This document shows positions 53,713-62,472 of a DNA stretch of 64,000 nucleotides, one piece after another. The stretch spans positions 1 to 64,000 of the forward strand of contig CAZFPA010000003.1 of assembly GCA_964520975.1 (NCBI GenBank), given 5' to 3'. The position numbers and the translations under genes are program-made. The notes under the pieces were generated by a model. The model did no database searches, had not been told where the DNA came from, and saw only the letters and a program-made list of their open reading frames with translations. Every line of letters starts with the position of its first letter. Within the stretch, counting starts at the first letter, position 1. Origin of the DNA: CAZFPA01 sp964520975. GTDB lineage: Bacteria > Bacillota > Negativicutes > Selenomonadales > Selenomonadaceae.

Positions 53713-55653
53713 ATGCGTAGTTTGAGACTGGAGGCGCTTGCCAAGCGCATTACTGCAGCGGTGGTATTCGGCAGTATCTCATTAAGCGGGACGGCACTGG
53801 CTGCAGAAGTGGCTGAGAGCCCTCTGGCCGAATATGGGACGGAAGAGGTCATAGTAACGGCAGAGCGCATTCCGCAGAAAAAAGCGGAAATCCCGGCAAA
53901 TATTACAGTCATTACGGCGAAAGATATTGCGGCAAATCATTATGCAGATCTCACAGAGGCCTTGCAGCAGGTCAATGGAGTCAATGTGGAGACGCAGTCT
54001 ATGGGCCGGCAGGCCATTGTGCGGTTGAATGGGGATGACCGGGTGGTCGTGCTGCTGGATGGTCGCCGCATGAACAATGATATGGGGCAGAATGGCCGTG
54101 CAGGAGCGGACTTGCGCCTGCTGCCTTCCATGAAAAACATTGAGCGCATTGAGATTGTCAAGGGGGGCAGCTCAGCGCTCTACGGCAGTGATGCTGTAGG
54201 CGGCGTGATCAATATCATAACGAAAAAGGGGAAAAAGGCCAATACTACCCTGGATCTCAATACTGGTTCATGGGGAACCCATACTTATGAAATTACGAAT
54301 GAGGGCAGTGATGGTACTCTGAGCTGGTTCCTCACCGCAGGCCTTCAGAAACGAAGCTATTTCAGCTACAAGGCCCATGGGGAAAACTATGACATGCCAG
54401 GCAGTGATTATAATAATAACAGCTTTTCCCTGCGGCTGGACAATCAGCTGGATGCGCGCAGTTCCGTGCGTCTCAACGTGGAACATAAGTCCGTCAATGG
54501 AGGGGCTTATTATTATACAAAATCCGGGTTCGGGCCTTCTGGTGACGAGGATCAGCTCTTCAACAGCTATGCGCTGACCTATACTTTCAAGGAAGGGCTC
54601 GCAGCACCTGGCTTCCTGCGCTATTTTGACAATTATAAATTCGGCAATTTCAGTGGCCACTATGAGACCCGCCTGTATGGGGTGGACTACCAGAATGGCT
54701 GGCAGCTTGACCGGAATAATGTGCTCATTGCCGGTTTGGAATGGCATGAGAGCAAATCCTCCTCCGGCTCGACTGCAGGAAATTACAGCGATAAGGAAAT
54801 CACGAACAAGGCCGTTTATCTGCAGGATACCATGAAGTTGGGGGATAAGCTGGAATTCGTTCCCGGAATGCGGGTGGATCACCATACTATGTTCGGGACC
54901 CATTGGACACCAAAGGCCGCGCTGAATTATCAGGCGGACAGCAAAACACAGGTCTATGCTTCCTGGGGGCGTGTATTCAAGGCTCCTACGGCTGATGATC
55001 TTTATTACAACAATGTAGGCTCCATGGACTGGGGCGGGGTGCATTACGAATGGGGCAATCACGGAAATGAGAATCTGCAGCCGGAAACCGGGCACACGGA
55101 AACGCTGGGCATCAACTATAATTTTGATAAAAATGCCAGCCTGAGTGCCAGTTATTTCAATACGGTGCTGCATGATGCGATTGCCTGGTATACGGAAGAT
55201 TTCAGCAATTGGTATGTGAATAATGTAGCTTTGGAGAAAAAGCATGGTTTGGAAATCACTTTTTCCCGGAAGCTGAATTCTGTCTGGAGCTACGATCTGG
55301 CTTATTCCTACATCCATACGGAAACGGACGATCCGAATCCCTATAAGGCGGATGCGGTGAACCTGCTGAAAAATAACAATCAGCCGAATGGATATCGTAT
55401 TGGTGTGCATTATGCGCAGGGACCATGGAAAGCAAATCTGATGGGACGCATGGGGACAGGGCTCAATACGGATTACTATGCGGGACGAAGCTTCACGGTA
55501 TTTGATTTCAATACCAGCTATGATCTGAATCCGCAGACAACGATGTATTTCAAGGTGAACAATCTCACGAATCAGGAGTATTCGGATTATGTAGGGACTA
55601 AGTATCCGGCGGCCGGCCGATTCTTCCAGATCGGTATGAAGTATAGTTTTTAA
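53713..55653 (+). CDS. btuB: TonB-dependent outer membrane receptor (BtuB-like)
   Basis: The receptor has a signal peptide ending near ALA-AEV, a TonB box (EEVIVTAER), a plug domain with NGVNVETQSMGRQAIVRLNG and GSSALYGSDAVGGVINI, and a 22-strand barrel ending in an aromatic residue (GMKYSF). It carries a ligand through the outer membrane, itself evidence for a two-membrane cell. Cobamide is inferred from the operon. The start is unsure: ATG 53713 (AAAGAGG upstream) is chosen, with in-frame ATGs at 53674, 53686 and 53698. Confidence 0.88.
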   Translation: MRSLRLEALAKRITAAVVFGSISLSGTALAAEVAESPLAEYGTEEVIVTAERIPQKKAEIPANITVITAKDIAANHYADLTEALQQVNGVNVETQSMGRQAIVRLNGDDRVVVLLDGRRMNNDMGQNGRAGADLRLLPSMKNIERIEIVKGGSSALYGSDAVGGVINIITKKGKKANTTLDLNTGSWGTHTYEITNEGSDGTLSWFLTAGLQKRSYFSYKAHGENYDMPGSDYNNNSFSLRLDNQLDARSSVRLNVEHKSVNGGAYYYTKSGFGPSGDEDQLFNSYALTYTFKEGLAAPGFLRYFDNYKFGNFSGHYETRLYGVDYQNGWQLDRNNVLIAGLEWHESKSSSGSTAGNYSDKEITNKAVYLQDTMKLGDKLEFVPGMRVDHHTMFGTHWTPKAALNYQADSKTQVYASWGRVFKAPTADDLYYNNVGSMDWGGVHYEWGNHGNENLQPETGHTETLGINYNFDKNASLSASYFNTVLHDAIAWYTEDFSNWYVNNVALEKKHGLEITFSRKLNSVWSYDLAYSYIHTETDDPNPYKADAVNLLKNNNQPNGYRIGVHYAQGPWKANLMGRMGTGLNTDYYAGRSFTVFDFNTSYDLNPQTTMYFKVNNLTNQEYSDYVGTKYPAAGRFFQIGMKYSF

Positions 55654-55670
55654 GTAAGGATGTATGCGTA

Positions 55671-56516
55671 ATGGAAAAAATCCTGGAGGTGAAGGGGCTG
55701 TCGGCAGGCTATGGAAAAAAAGCGATTCTGCAGGCAGCGGATTTCACGGTATATGCGGGAGAAATGATTGGCATCATCGGAGCAAACGGCTCAGGCAAGA
55801 GCACGCTCCTGAAGACTCTGCGGGGGCTGCTGCCGCCCCTGCGGGGTCATATTTTATATACTGGTCAGGATTTACAGGGCCTGCGGGCGGGGGACTTTTC
55901 CCGGCGTGTCGGTTATCTGCAGCAGCAGTCAGCGTTTCCTTTTGGTTATACAGCGGGGGAAATCGTTATGACCGGGCGGTATCCCTATCTTTCCTGGTGG
56001 CAGCAGGAAGGAGAGCAGGATCGGTTGATTGTGCAGTGCAGTATGGAATACACGGGTGTCGCTGATTTAGCGGATCAGCCGATGCAGGCGATATCCGGCG
56101 GGCAGCGGCAGCGGGTGTTACTGGCCAAGGTTTTGGCGCAGCAAACCCCGATTCTGCTGCTGGACGAGCCAGCAACAGGGTTGGATATTTTTTATCAGGA
56201 AGAGATTTTTCGCTTTGCACGAGAGCTTTGTGCTGCGGGAAAAACCATCCTGCTGGTCGTACATGAACTGAGCCTGGCTGCGCGTTTTTGTTCCCGGCTG
56301 CTGCTGCTTGGACAGCACCGTCTGCTGGCAGATGGTGCGCCTGCGGCGGTGCTCACGCCGACTTTGCTGAGCCAGGCCTACGGAACCGCTGTAGAGGTTG
56401 CGCAAAATCCGCTTACCGGGCATTTGGATATCTTTACGCCTGCCTCGACACGGAAACGGCAGCCGGAATCCGCACTGCGCCTGTTGTTGGAAAATATACC
56501 AGAGGGGGCGAAATGA
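55671..56516 (+). CDS. btuD: ABC transporter ATPase (BtuD-like)
   Basis: The 281-residue ATPase shows Walker A GANGSGKST, signature SGGQRQR and Walker B LLLDEPATGLD. It is of the FecE/BtuD family that pairs with a BtuC-type permease. It lies 17 nt after the receptor gene and abuts the permease, so the transporter is transcribed as BtuF-receptor-BtuD-BtuC. Confidence 0.9.
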   Translation: MEKILEVKGLSAGYGKKAILQAADFTVYAGEMIGIIGANGSGKSTLLKTLRGLLPPLRGHILYTGQDLQGLRAGDFSRRVGYLQQQSAFPFGYTAGEIVMTGRYPYLSWWQQEGEQDRLIVQCSMEYTGVADLADQPMQAISGGQRQRVLLAKVLAQQTPILLLDEPATGLDIFYQEEIFRFARELCAAGKTILLVVHELSLAARFCSRLLLLGQHRLLADGAPAAVLTPTLLSQAYGTAVEVAQNPLTGHLDIFTPASTRKRQPESALRLLLENIPEGAK

Positions 56517-56517
56517 T

Positions 56518-57558
56518 ATGAAGCAAAAAAATCAGCCCCGGCTGCTCTGGCTCGGCATGCTGGCTGCGGTATTGCTTGTTGTGCTGTTCTCGCTGTCGGT
56601 GGGAGAATATGAAATCCCGTTTTCGCATGTCCTGGCAGCAATCTGTCAGGAAGCCGGGCTGCCCTTGGGGGAAGAGACCACGGTGCCGGCTGATCAGCTG
56701 GCGGTGCTTTGGCATATCCGTATGCCGCGGACGCTTGTGGGACTGTTGGTCGGGGCAAGCCTGGGGGTTGCTGGAGCTGTGATGCAGGGGATTTTTGGCA
56801 ATCCTTTGGCTGATCCGGGGGTACTGGGGGTGTCCGGCGGAGCAGCGGTTGGCGCAGTCCTGGCGATTGCCGGCGGCTTTACTGCCGGCAGCATTTATCT
56901 GTTGCCGGCCTGTGCTTTTCTGGGAGCCATCCTGTCCGTGGGCATTACGGTAGCACTTTCCCTGCGGCATGGACGCATTCCCGTCATGACGTTGCTGTTG
57001 TCGGGTGTCGTTGTCGGCATGCTGCTGGCTGCGGTGACGGCGGCTGTTTTGACGGTGGTCAATGAGCAGAAGCTTCAGCAATACCTGTTTTGGACGATTG
57101 GCGGTCTGGATTATCGGCGGTGGGAGCATGTGACATTGGGAGTGATACCGATTTGTGCCGGTATGGTATTTCTTTTTGTGATGGCCCGTCAGCTGAACGT
57201 CCTGGCCTTGGGCGATGTGGCTGCCCGGACAGTCGGCATGCCGGTCACTACCTATCGGATTCTACTGCTGCTGGCAGCGGCGATGATTACGGCTGCAGGA
57301 GTCAGCATTAGCGGGAATATCGGTTTTGTGGGGCTGGTTGTGCCACATGCGGTGCGTTTTTTTACAGGGCCGGATCATCGTCGTCTGCTGCCGGCAAGTG
57401 TAGTGGCGGGAGGGATTTTCCTGGTGTTTTGCGATACCCTGGGCAGAGTGATCGTTCCAGGGGTCGAGGTGCGGGTGGGGATTATGACCGCGTGCATTGG
57501 GACACCCTATTTTTTATACCTGCTGCATCGCAGCCGGTACAGTTTTGATACAGAGTGA
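56518..57558 (+). CDS. btuC: ABC transporter permease (BtuC/FecCD family)
   Basis: The 346-residue permease has about ten membrane helices. It shows the family pattern RMPRTLVGLLVGASLGVAGA and ISGNIGFVGLVVPHAVRFF, the cytoplasmic loop that contacts the ATPase. It imports the ligand delivered by BtuF. ATG 56518 lies 1 nt after the ATPase stop. Confidence 0.9.
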   Translation: MKQKNQPRLLWLGMLAAVLLVVLFSLSVGEYEIPFSHVLAAICQEAGLPLGEETTVPADQLAVLWHIRMPRTLVGLLVGASLGVAGAVMQGIFGNPLADPGVLGVSGGAAVGAVLAIAGGFTAGSIYLLPACAFLGAILSVGITVALSLRHGRIPVMTLLLSGVVVGMLLAAVTAAVLTVVNEQKLQQYLFWTIGGLDYRRWEHVTLGVIPICAGMVFLFVMARQLNVLALGDVAARTVGMPVTTYRILLLLAAAMITAAGVSISGNIGFVGLVVPHAVRFFTGPDHRRLLPASVVAGGIFLVFCDTLGRVIVPGVEVRVGIMTACIGTPYFLYLLHRSRYSFDTE

Positions 57559-57575
57559 TTTCAGGAGGTCAGAAG

Positions 57576-58232
57576 ATGGATTCTATATGGACAGGTTTGG
57601 AATTTTTCCACAAGGGCGGGCCCGTCATGTACGTGCTGCTGCTCTGCTCGATTTTTGTGTTGGCTGTCGGGCTGGAGCGTTGGTTGTATTTTTCCCGTAT
57701 GGATGCCGGACGGAACTTTGCCCGCAGCTTTTATGCCTGTATGACAGAGCGGCATTATGTGGAAGCATCCCGACTGCTGCAGGGAACAAAGGGAATGCTG
57801 CCGGCGATACTGCAGCAGGCAGCTGCTCGCTGCCGTCTGCCGGAGGGGAACGTGACGGCGTTTATGGAGCTGCAGTCCGGCATTGCAATTTCCCGGCTGC
57901 GTCGACGGCTCTATTATCTCCATGTCATTGTGACCATGGCACCGCTGTTGGGTCTGTTAGGAACCATCAGCGGCATGATTTCCGCCTTCAGTGTATTCAA
58001 TCTGGAGGCGGGGCAGTCAGCGGCCATCACCGGGGGGGTGGGGGAAGCGCTTATTGCGACGGCTATGGGTCTCTGCGTGGCGATTCTGGCCCTGTTGATT
58101 CATGCGTATTTCTCGCAGCGTATTGACAATATCATCACGGATATGGAGCAGAGCTTTTCGCTGATGGAAACAGCGGGAAAAAAACTGGCGGACTTGGCGG
58201 AAAAGGGGGAAGCGGCCTATGCGGCTTCGTAA
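57576..58232 (+). CDS. exbB: ExbB/TolQ-type energy-transducing protein
   Basis: The 218-residue protein has three membrane helices with the MotA/TolQ/ExbB core: PLLGLLGTISGMISAFSVF and ITGGVGEALIATAMGLCVAI. With ExbD it uses the proton gradient to drive TonB. AGGAGG precedes ATG 57576. It overlaps exbD by 14 nt. Confidence 0.93.
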   Translation: MDSIWTGLEFFHKGGPVMYVLLLCSIFVLAVGLERWLYFSRMDAGRNFARSFYACMTERHYVEASRLLQGTKGMLPAILQQAAARCRLPEGNVTAFMELQSGIAISRLRRRLYYLHVIVTMAPLLGLLGTISGMISAFSVFNLEAGQSAAITGGVGEALIATAMGLCVAILALLIHAYFSQRIDNIITDMEQSFSLMETAGKKLADLAEKGEAAYAAS

Positions 58233-58629
58233 TCGGCGCGGCTTTTCCCAGCCCGAGGTCATGATCATCCCCATGATCGACATCATGTTTTTCCTGCTGG
58301 TATTTTTTATGATGAGCACGCTGTATATGGTGAACCTGAAGACTGTGGATGTGCATATGCCCAAGGCGGATCAGGCGGAGACCCAGCTGCAGGTGAGCTA
58401 TCTGGTGACCATGAAAAAGGACGGTTCCCTTTGGTTAGAGGACAAGGCCGTCGATGAAAGGACTTTGTTATCCAGGGCGCAGGCGGAGAATCATAAGAAT
58501 GCTCATTTTTCCGTGGTGGTCCGGGCGGATCAGAATCTGGACTACGGCATGGTCATCGGCCTGCTGAACAAATTCAAGGGTGCCGGCATTTCCAGGATTG
58601 GTCTGGCGGCAGAAACCGGGGGAAAATGA
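58219..58629 (+). CDS. exbD: ExbD/TolR-type protein
   Basis: The 136-residue protein has one N-terminal membrane helix preceded by the conserved Asp in MIIPMIDIMFFLLVFFMMS, and a periplasmic domain with VVVRADQNLDYG. The Asp is the proton-carrying residue of the ExbBD motor. It overlaps exbB and lies 1 nt before tonB. Confidence 0.94.
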   Translation: MRLRNRRGFSQPEVMIIPMIDIMFFLLVFFMMSTLYMVNLKTVDVHMPKADQAETQLQVSYLVTMKKDGSLWLEDKAVDERTLLSRAQAENHKNAHFSVVVRADQNLDYGMVIGLLNKFKGAGISRIGLAAETGGK

Positions 58630-58630
58630 T

Positions 58631-59407
58631 ATGGTCCGGGAGGAAAGAGATAAGTATCGTGCATTGTTGCTCTCAGGCCTGTTTCATATATTGCTGCTGG
58701 TAGGGCTTTCCTTTACGGGACTGTTTGCCGTTATTACTGCCGCTGAAGAGCACCCTCCAGTGGATGTCATGCTTTATGAGGAAGATGCGGCGGGCGCAGC
58801 GGAAGCTGCAGGGAATGCAGGAGTGCAATCGGAAGCAGCCGATGCTGGGGATATTGCAGTGCTTCCAGAAACGGCAGCGCTGCCGGCAATCCATGAAGAG
58901 TATACCCGGTCGCCGGAAAAGCAGCAGGCATATAAGAGAGAGCATGGGGGAACGGAATCCGCTTCGGCGGCTGTGTCAAAAGGAAATGGTGTCAGCGTGG
59001 GGACAGGGGATGGCTCTGGCGGTGCGAATGGCTCCGGCAATGGCGCAGGGAATGGGGAAGGCCATGGCGGTGGGAGCGGAGCCGGTAATGGCTCGGGAAA
59101 TGGGAAGGATGCGGCTGCGGCAGCCAGAGCCGCGGTGGCGCCTGTACTCCAGTATCGGCCGGTTCCCCGCTATCCGGAGAATCTCCGGGCACAGGATGTG
59201 GAGGGGACAGTGGTGATTTCCCTTATCGTAGGGGCGGACGGCAGTGTGGAAAATGCGGTAGTTGTGAATTCCTCCGGGTATGGGGAAATGGATGCGGCGG
59301 CACTTTCGGCGGTACAGGCCTCGCGCTATACACCCGCACAGAATGTGTATGGTGAACCGGTAAGGTTCCATAAGACGATTACGGTACCATTTCATTTGCA
59401 GGATTGA
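58631..59407 (+). CDS. tonB: TonB with a glycine-rich linker
   Basis: The 258-residue protein has an N-terminal anchor (residues ~10-35), a long linker and a C-terminal TonB domain (about residues 170-258) with PVPRYPENLRAQDVEGTVVI and VVNSSGYGEMDAAAL. The linker at residues ~117-159 is a Gly/Asn/Ser repeat (GSGNGAGNGEGHGGGSGAGN) where E. coli TonB has Pro-rich repeats. It transmits motor force to the receptor encoded in the same island. Confidence 0.9.
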   Translation: MVREERDKYRALLLSGLFHILLLVGLSFTGLFAVITAAEEHPPVDVMLYEEDAAGAAEAAGNAGVQSEAADAGDIAVLPETAALPAIHEEYTRSPEKQQAYKREHGGTESASAAVSKGNGVSVGTGDGSGGANGSGNGAGNGEGHGGGSGAGNGSGNGKDAAAAARAAVAPVLQYRPVPRYPENLRAQDVEGTVVISLIVGADGSVENAVVVNSSGYGEMDAAALSAVQASRYTPAQNVYGEPVRFHKTITVPFHLQD

Positions 59408-59420
59408 AAGGATGGCTGTT

Positions 59421-60389
59421 ATGCTGGAACTGGTGAATTTATCCAATGATCCCTGCGATCTGCAGGGGCTTTTGGGCGGGGATCCCCTGAGGCTGGAACA
59501 TTTTCTGCAGCAGCATGGGCTGGCTGGTATTGAGTTTATGCCCTGTGCTCCCTGGGATGGAAAACTGCCGTTCCCTGCCTGTATCCAGGGGGTGCATCTG
59601 CGCTTTTGGCCGAACTGGCTGGATTTTTGGCAGTGGAATATACCGGAATTGCGGCGTGAGGTCGGAAATGCAGAGTGTGTGCGCGCCGTGTACGGAGAAA
59701 CGCGGCAGGACTGGCTCGGACTATGGCGGCAGAATGTTCGGGAGGCTGTGCGCTGTGGTGCGCAGTATGTAGTTTTTCATGTGGCGGATGCGCGAACCAG
59801 CGAGCTTTATTGCCGGCGGTTCTTCCATCGCGATGAGGAGGTCGTGCGGGCGGCGGCCGCTGTAGTGAATGCGGTCATGGAAGGCTTGCCGGAGGAATGC
59901 ATGCTGTTGTTTGAAAATCTTTGGTGGCCAGGGCTTACCTTCTGCGAGCCCCGGCTGGCCCAGCTGCTGCTGGAACTGACAGAGCATCAAAACAGTGGAT
60001 TCATGCTGGATACGGGACATCTGATGAATACGAATCTTTCTTTGCGGACAGAGCAGGAAGGCATGGACTATGTCATCCGGACCGTAGAGAAAATGGGCGT
60101 ACTGCGGGAACGTATCCGAGGAATCCATCTGCATTGCTCCTTATCTGGTGCCTATGTGGAAGCGATGCGGCGGACACATCCGGAAAAAATGGATATACTG
60201 CCTGATTGGCAGCAGGTCATGGACTATATTTTACATACGGATCAGCACCAGCCTTTTGTGTCAGGCGTGGCTGAGCCGCTGTTAGCCGATCTGAGGCCGG
60301 ACTGGCTGGTACATGAGTTTATTCCCGCATCTTATGCCGATTGGGAGACTAAGGTGAGCTGTCAGCGGCATTCACTGCAATGGGAGTGA
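59421..60389 (+). CDS. TIM-barrel protein of the AP endonuclease 2/xylose isomerase-like superfamily
   Basis: The 322-residue protein has a TIM-barrel metal-site pattern: Glu in LLFENLWWPG, DTGH in FMLDTGHLMN and HLH in IRGIHLHCSL, and a late HEFIP. Members are isomerases, epimerases or phosphoesterases with divalent metal. No closer family is recognised, and the N-terminal GIEFMPCAPWDGKLPFP is not diagnostic. ATG 59421 is taken for its spacing from AAAGG. It lies 13 nt after tonB, so it is probably part of the island. Confidence 0.8.
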   Translation: MLELVNLSNDPCDLQGLLGGDPLRLEHFLQQHGLAGIEFMPCAPWDGKLPFPACIQGVHLRFWPNWLDFWQWNIPELRREVGNAECVRAVYGETRQDWLGLWRQNVREAVRCGAQYVVFHVADARTSELYCRRFFHRDEEVVRAAAAVVNAVMEGLPEECMLLFENLWWPGLTFCEPRLAQLLLELTEHQNSGFMLDTGHLMNTNLSLRTEQEGMDYVIRTVEKMGVLRERIRGIHLHCSLSGAYVEAMRRTHPEKMDILPDWQQVMDYILHTDQHQPFVSGVAEPLLADLRPDWLVHEFIPASYADWETKVSCQRHSLQWE

Positions 60390-60513
60390 AGTTTTAATTT
60401 AAGGAATGCGTTCTCTTTTGGGCTGTATTTTTCATCTCAATGACTGAAAATTGTTATTACTCGGCCTTTGCGGCATTATATAATGAATGCAGGAACAAGA
60501 AGGGACGATTGCT

Positions 60514-60897
60514 ATGATTTCAGGAACTGACAGCATTATCAATAAAACCGACCTGGCCCGACTGATCATGGAGACAGTACCGGGCAAACAGATTACCTTG
60601 GCGCATGTTATTGCAAGTCCGGACCCTATACTGTATCGCAAGCTGGGGCTCGATCCTAAAATCGATTATCATAATGCGGCCATTGGCATCCTCTGCCAGA
60701 CACCGTATGAGACCGCTGTAATCACTGCGGATATCGCATTGAAGGCAGCCGCCATTGAACTGGGCTTTGTGGATCGTTTCAGCGGCACGCTGGTGGTGAC
60801 CGGTACGATTTCGGATGTGACCATGGCATGGGAAAAGGTTTTGGAATACGTGAAAAACACCTTGGACTTTACAGTCTGCAACATCACCCAGGCCTGA
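60514..60897 (+). CDS. eutS: Bacterial microcompartment shell protein EutS/PduU type
   Basis: The 127-residue protein matches the permuted BMC domain of EutS: PGKQITLAHVIASP, GAIGIL-like AAIGILCQTPYETAVI, and LGFVDRFSGTLVVTGTI. EutS forms bent hexamers in ethanolamine compartments. No other shell or enzyme gene lies nearby, so a free-standing role with EutP is implied. AAGAAGGGA precedes the ATG. Confidence 0.93.
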   Translation: MISGTDSIINKTDLARLIMETVPGKQITLAHVIASPDPILYRKLGLDPKIDYHNAAIGILCQTPYETAVITADIALKAAAIELGFVDRFSGTLVVTGTISDVTMAWEKVLEYVKNTLDFTVCNITQA

Positions 60898-60916
60898 GCA
60901 GAAAAGAGGGAATGCT

Positions 60917-61441
60917 ATGCGCAAGATCATGTTTATTGGCCGTACCGGCGCAGGCAAGACAACGCTGACGCAGGCACTCAAGGGAGAAGATATTACCTAT
61001 CAGAAGACGCAGGATGTACAGCATTTCAATGCTATCATTGACACGCCGGGGGAGTATTGTGAAAACAAGGAACTGGCGCATGCACTCATCATTTATTCGC
61101 ATGAGGCTGATATCCTGGGGCTGCTCATTGATGCTACCGAGACCTATTCCCTGTACAGCCCTAATATTGTGTCGTTGGGAACCCGTGAGGTCATTGGTAT
61201 CGTTACGCATATTCATGATCCCTATGGCAATATCGAGCAGGCGGCATTGTGGCTGGAACTGGCGGGCTGCCGTAAGATTTTTTTTGTGGATTCCGTCACC
61301 GGGGAAGGGATACCGGAGCTTCTGGCTTATCTGGATGAGGATGATGGAGATCTTTCCTGGGATGAAAAGTATTTGCAGCAGCGGGAAGCCTATCAGGCGG
61401 ATCAAAAATCTGCCGGTTTTGCGCTGCAGGAAGAACGTTGA
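60917..61441 (+). CDS. eutP: EutP/PduV-type P-loop protein
   Basis: The 174-residue GTPase-like protein has a Walker A GRTGAGKTTL, IDTPGEYCEN as switch region, and a VTHIHD motif in place of the usual NKxD. EutP has been reported as an acetate-kinase-like or GTPase-like partner of Eut proteins; its role in the compartment is unclear. It is 19 nt downstream of eutS and the pair is one unit. Confidence 0.92.
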   Translation: MRKIMFIGRTGAGKTTLTQALKGEDITYQKTQDVQHFNAIIDTPGEYCENKELAHALIIYSHEADILGLLIDATETYSLYSPNIVSLGTREVIGIVTHIHDPYGNIEQAALWLELAGCRKIFFVDSVTGEGIPELLAYLDEDDGDLSWDEKYLQQREAYQADQKSAGFALQEER

Positions 61442-61498
61442 TCCATTTGGAATAAGGATGGTGGAAGAATAGGCCCGTAGGGCTGCTTCCTACCTTGA

Positions 61499-61525
61499 GG
61501 ACATCGCTTTTGCGGTGTCCTTTTT
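61499..61525 (+). terminator. Intrinsic terminator after eutP
   Basis: GGACATCGC and GCGGTGTCC with a TTTT loop, followed by five T. Confidence 0.85.
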
Positions 61526-61605
61526 GGTGTTGGAAAGGCAAAAGGCGCCCTTTTCTAATGCCGCGAAATATGCGACAATAGATAGAGTGAAAATGAGGTG
61601 ATCCT

Positions 61606-62472
61606 GTGATTCGCATTGAATCCTTGGTAAAGAAATTCCCCTATCGGGATAAAAATAATCAAATGAGCTGGAAAACTGCTGTGGATGCCGTGTCCTTTGA
61701 AATACACAAGGGAGAAATCTTCGGTCTCCTGGGACCGAATGGTGCGGGCAAGACCACGACCATCCGCATGCTCACAATGCTGCTGGAGCCGACAGCGGGC
61801 ACAATCTGTTATGCTGGACAGCCGCTGGCCGGGCATGAGCGCGAGATGAAGCAGCTGATTGGTGTCGTGCCGCAGCATATCAATTTCGATCAGGACCTTA
61901 CCGTCGGTGAGAATATGGAGCTGCATGCCCGCCTGCATCACATGGAGCGTGCGGAACGCCGGCAGCGTATTGCAGAGCTGCTGGACTATGTCGAGCTTTC
62001 AGAGGCAGTCAATGAGGGGGTCCGCCAGCTCTCGGGCGGCATGAAGCGGCGCCTGCTCATTGCCCGGGCCCTGCTGCACCGGCCGCGCATTCTGTTCCTC
62101 GATGAGCCGACGGTCGCGCTGGATCCGCAGGTGCGGCGGCGCATCTGGGATCTCATCCGGCGCATGGCCAAAGATGAGGTCACCGTGCTTTTGACCACGC
62201 ATTATATTGAAGAGGCAGAAAGCCTTTGCGAGCGGGTTGCTATCATGAATAAGGGGAAAATCATCGCGCTGGATACGCCGCGGGCTTTTTGTGAACGCAT
62301 GGGGCGCTATGCGGTAGAATGGGATGTGGAGGACAGCCGGGAATATCGCTTTTTCAGCACGCGCGGGGAAGCGGCGTCCTTTGCCGGCGGGCTGGAGAGT
62401 GCAGCCCAGATCCGCCATTCGAATCTGGAGGATGTATTTGTCGAGCTCACAGGCAGAAAGGCGGGACTTTGA
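61606..62472 (+). CDS. ABC-2 exporter ATPase
   Basis: The 288-residue ATPase shows Walker A GPNGAGKTT, signature LSGGMKRRL and Walker B ILFLDEPTVALD. The C-terminal part resembles drug/polysaccharide export ATPases (DrrA/NodI group). The start is GTG 61606. Its stop overlaps the start of the permease by one base. The substrate is unknown. Confidence 0.9.
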   Translation: MIRIESLVKKFPYRDKNNQMSWKTAVDAVSFEIHKGEIFGLLGPNGAGKTTTIRMLTMLLEPTAGTICYAGQPLAGHEREMKQLIGVVPQHINFDQDLTVGENMELHARLHHMERAERRQRIAELLDYVELSEAVNEGVRQLSGGMKRRLLIARALLHRPRILFLDEPTVALDPQVRRRIWDLIRRMAKDEVTVLLTTHYIEEAESLCERVAIMNKGKIIALDTPRAFCERMGRYAVEWDVEDSREYRFFSTRGEAASFAGGLESAAQIRHSNLEDVFVELTGRKAGL

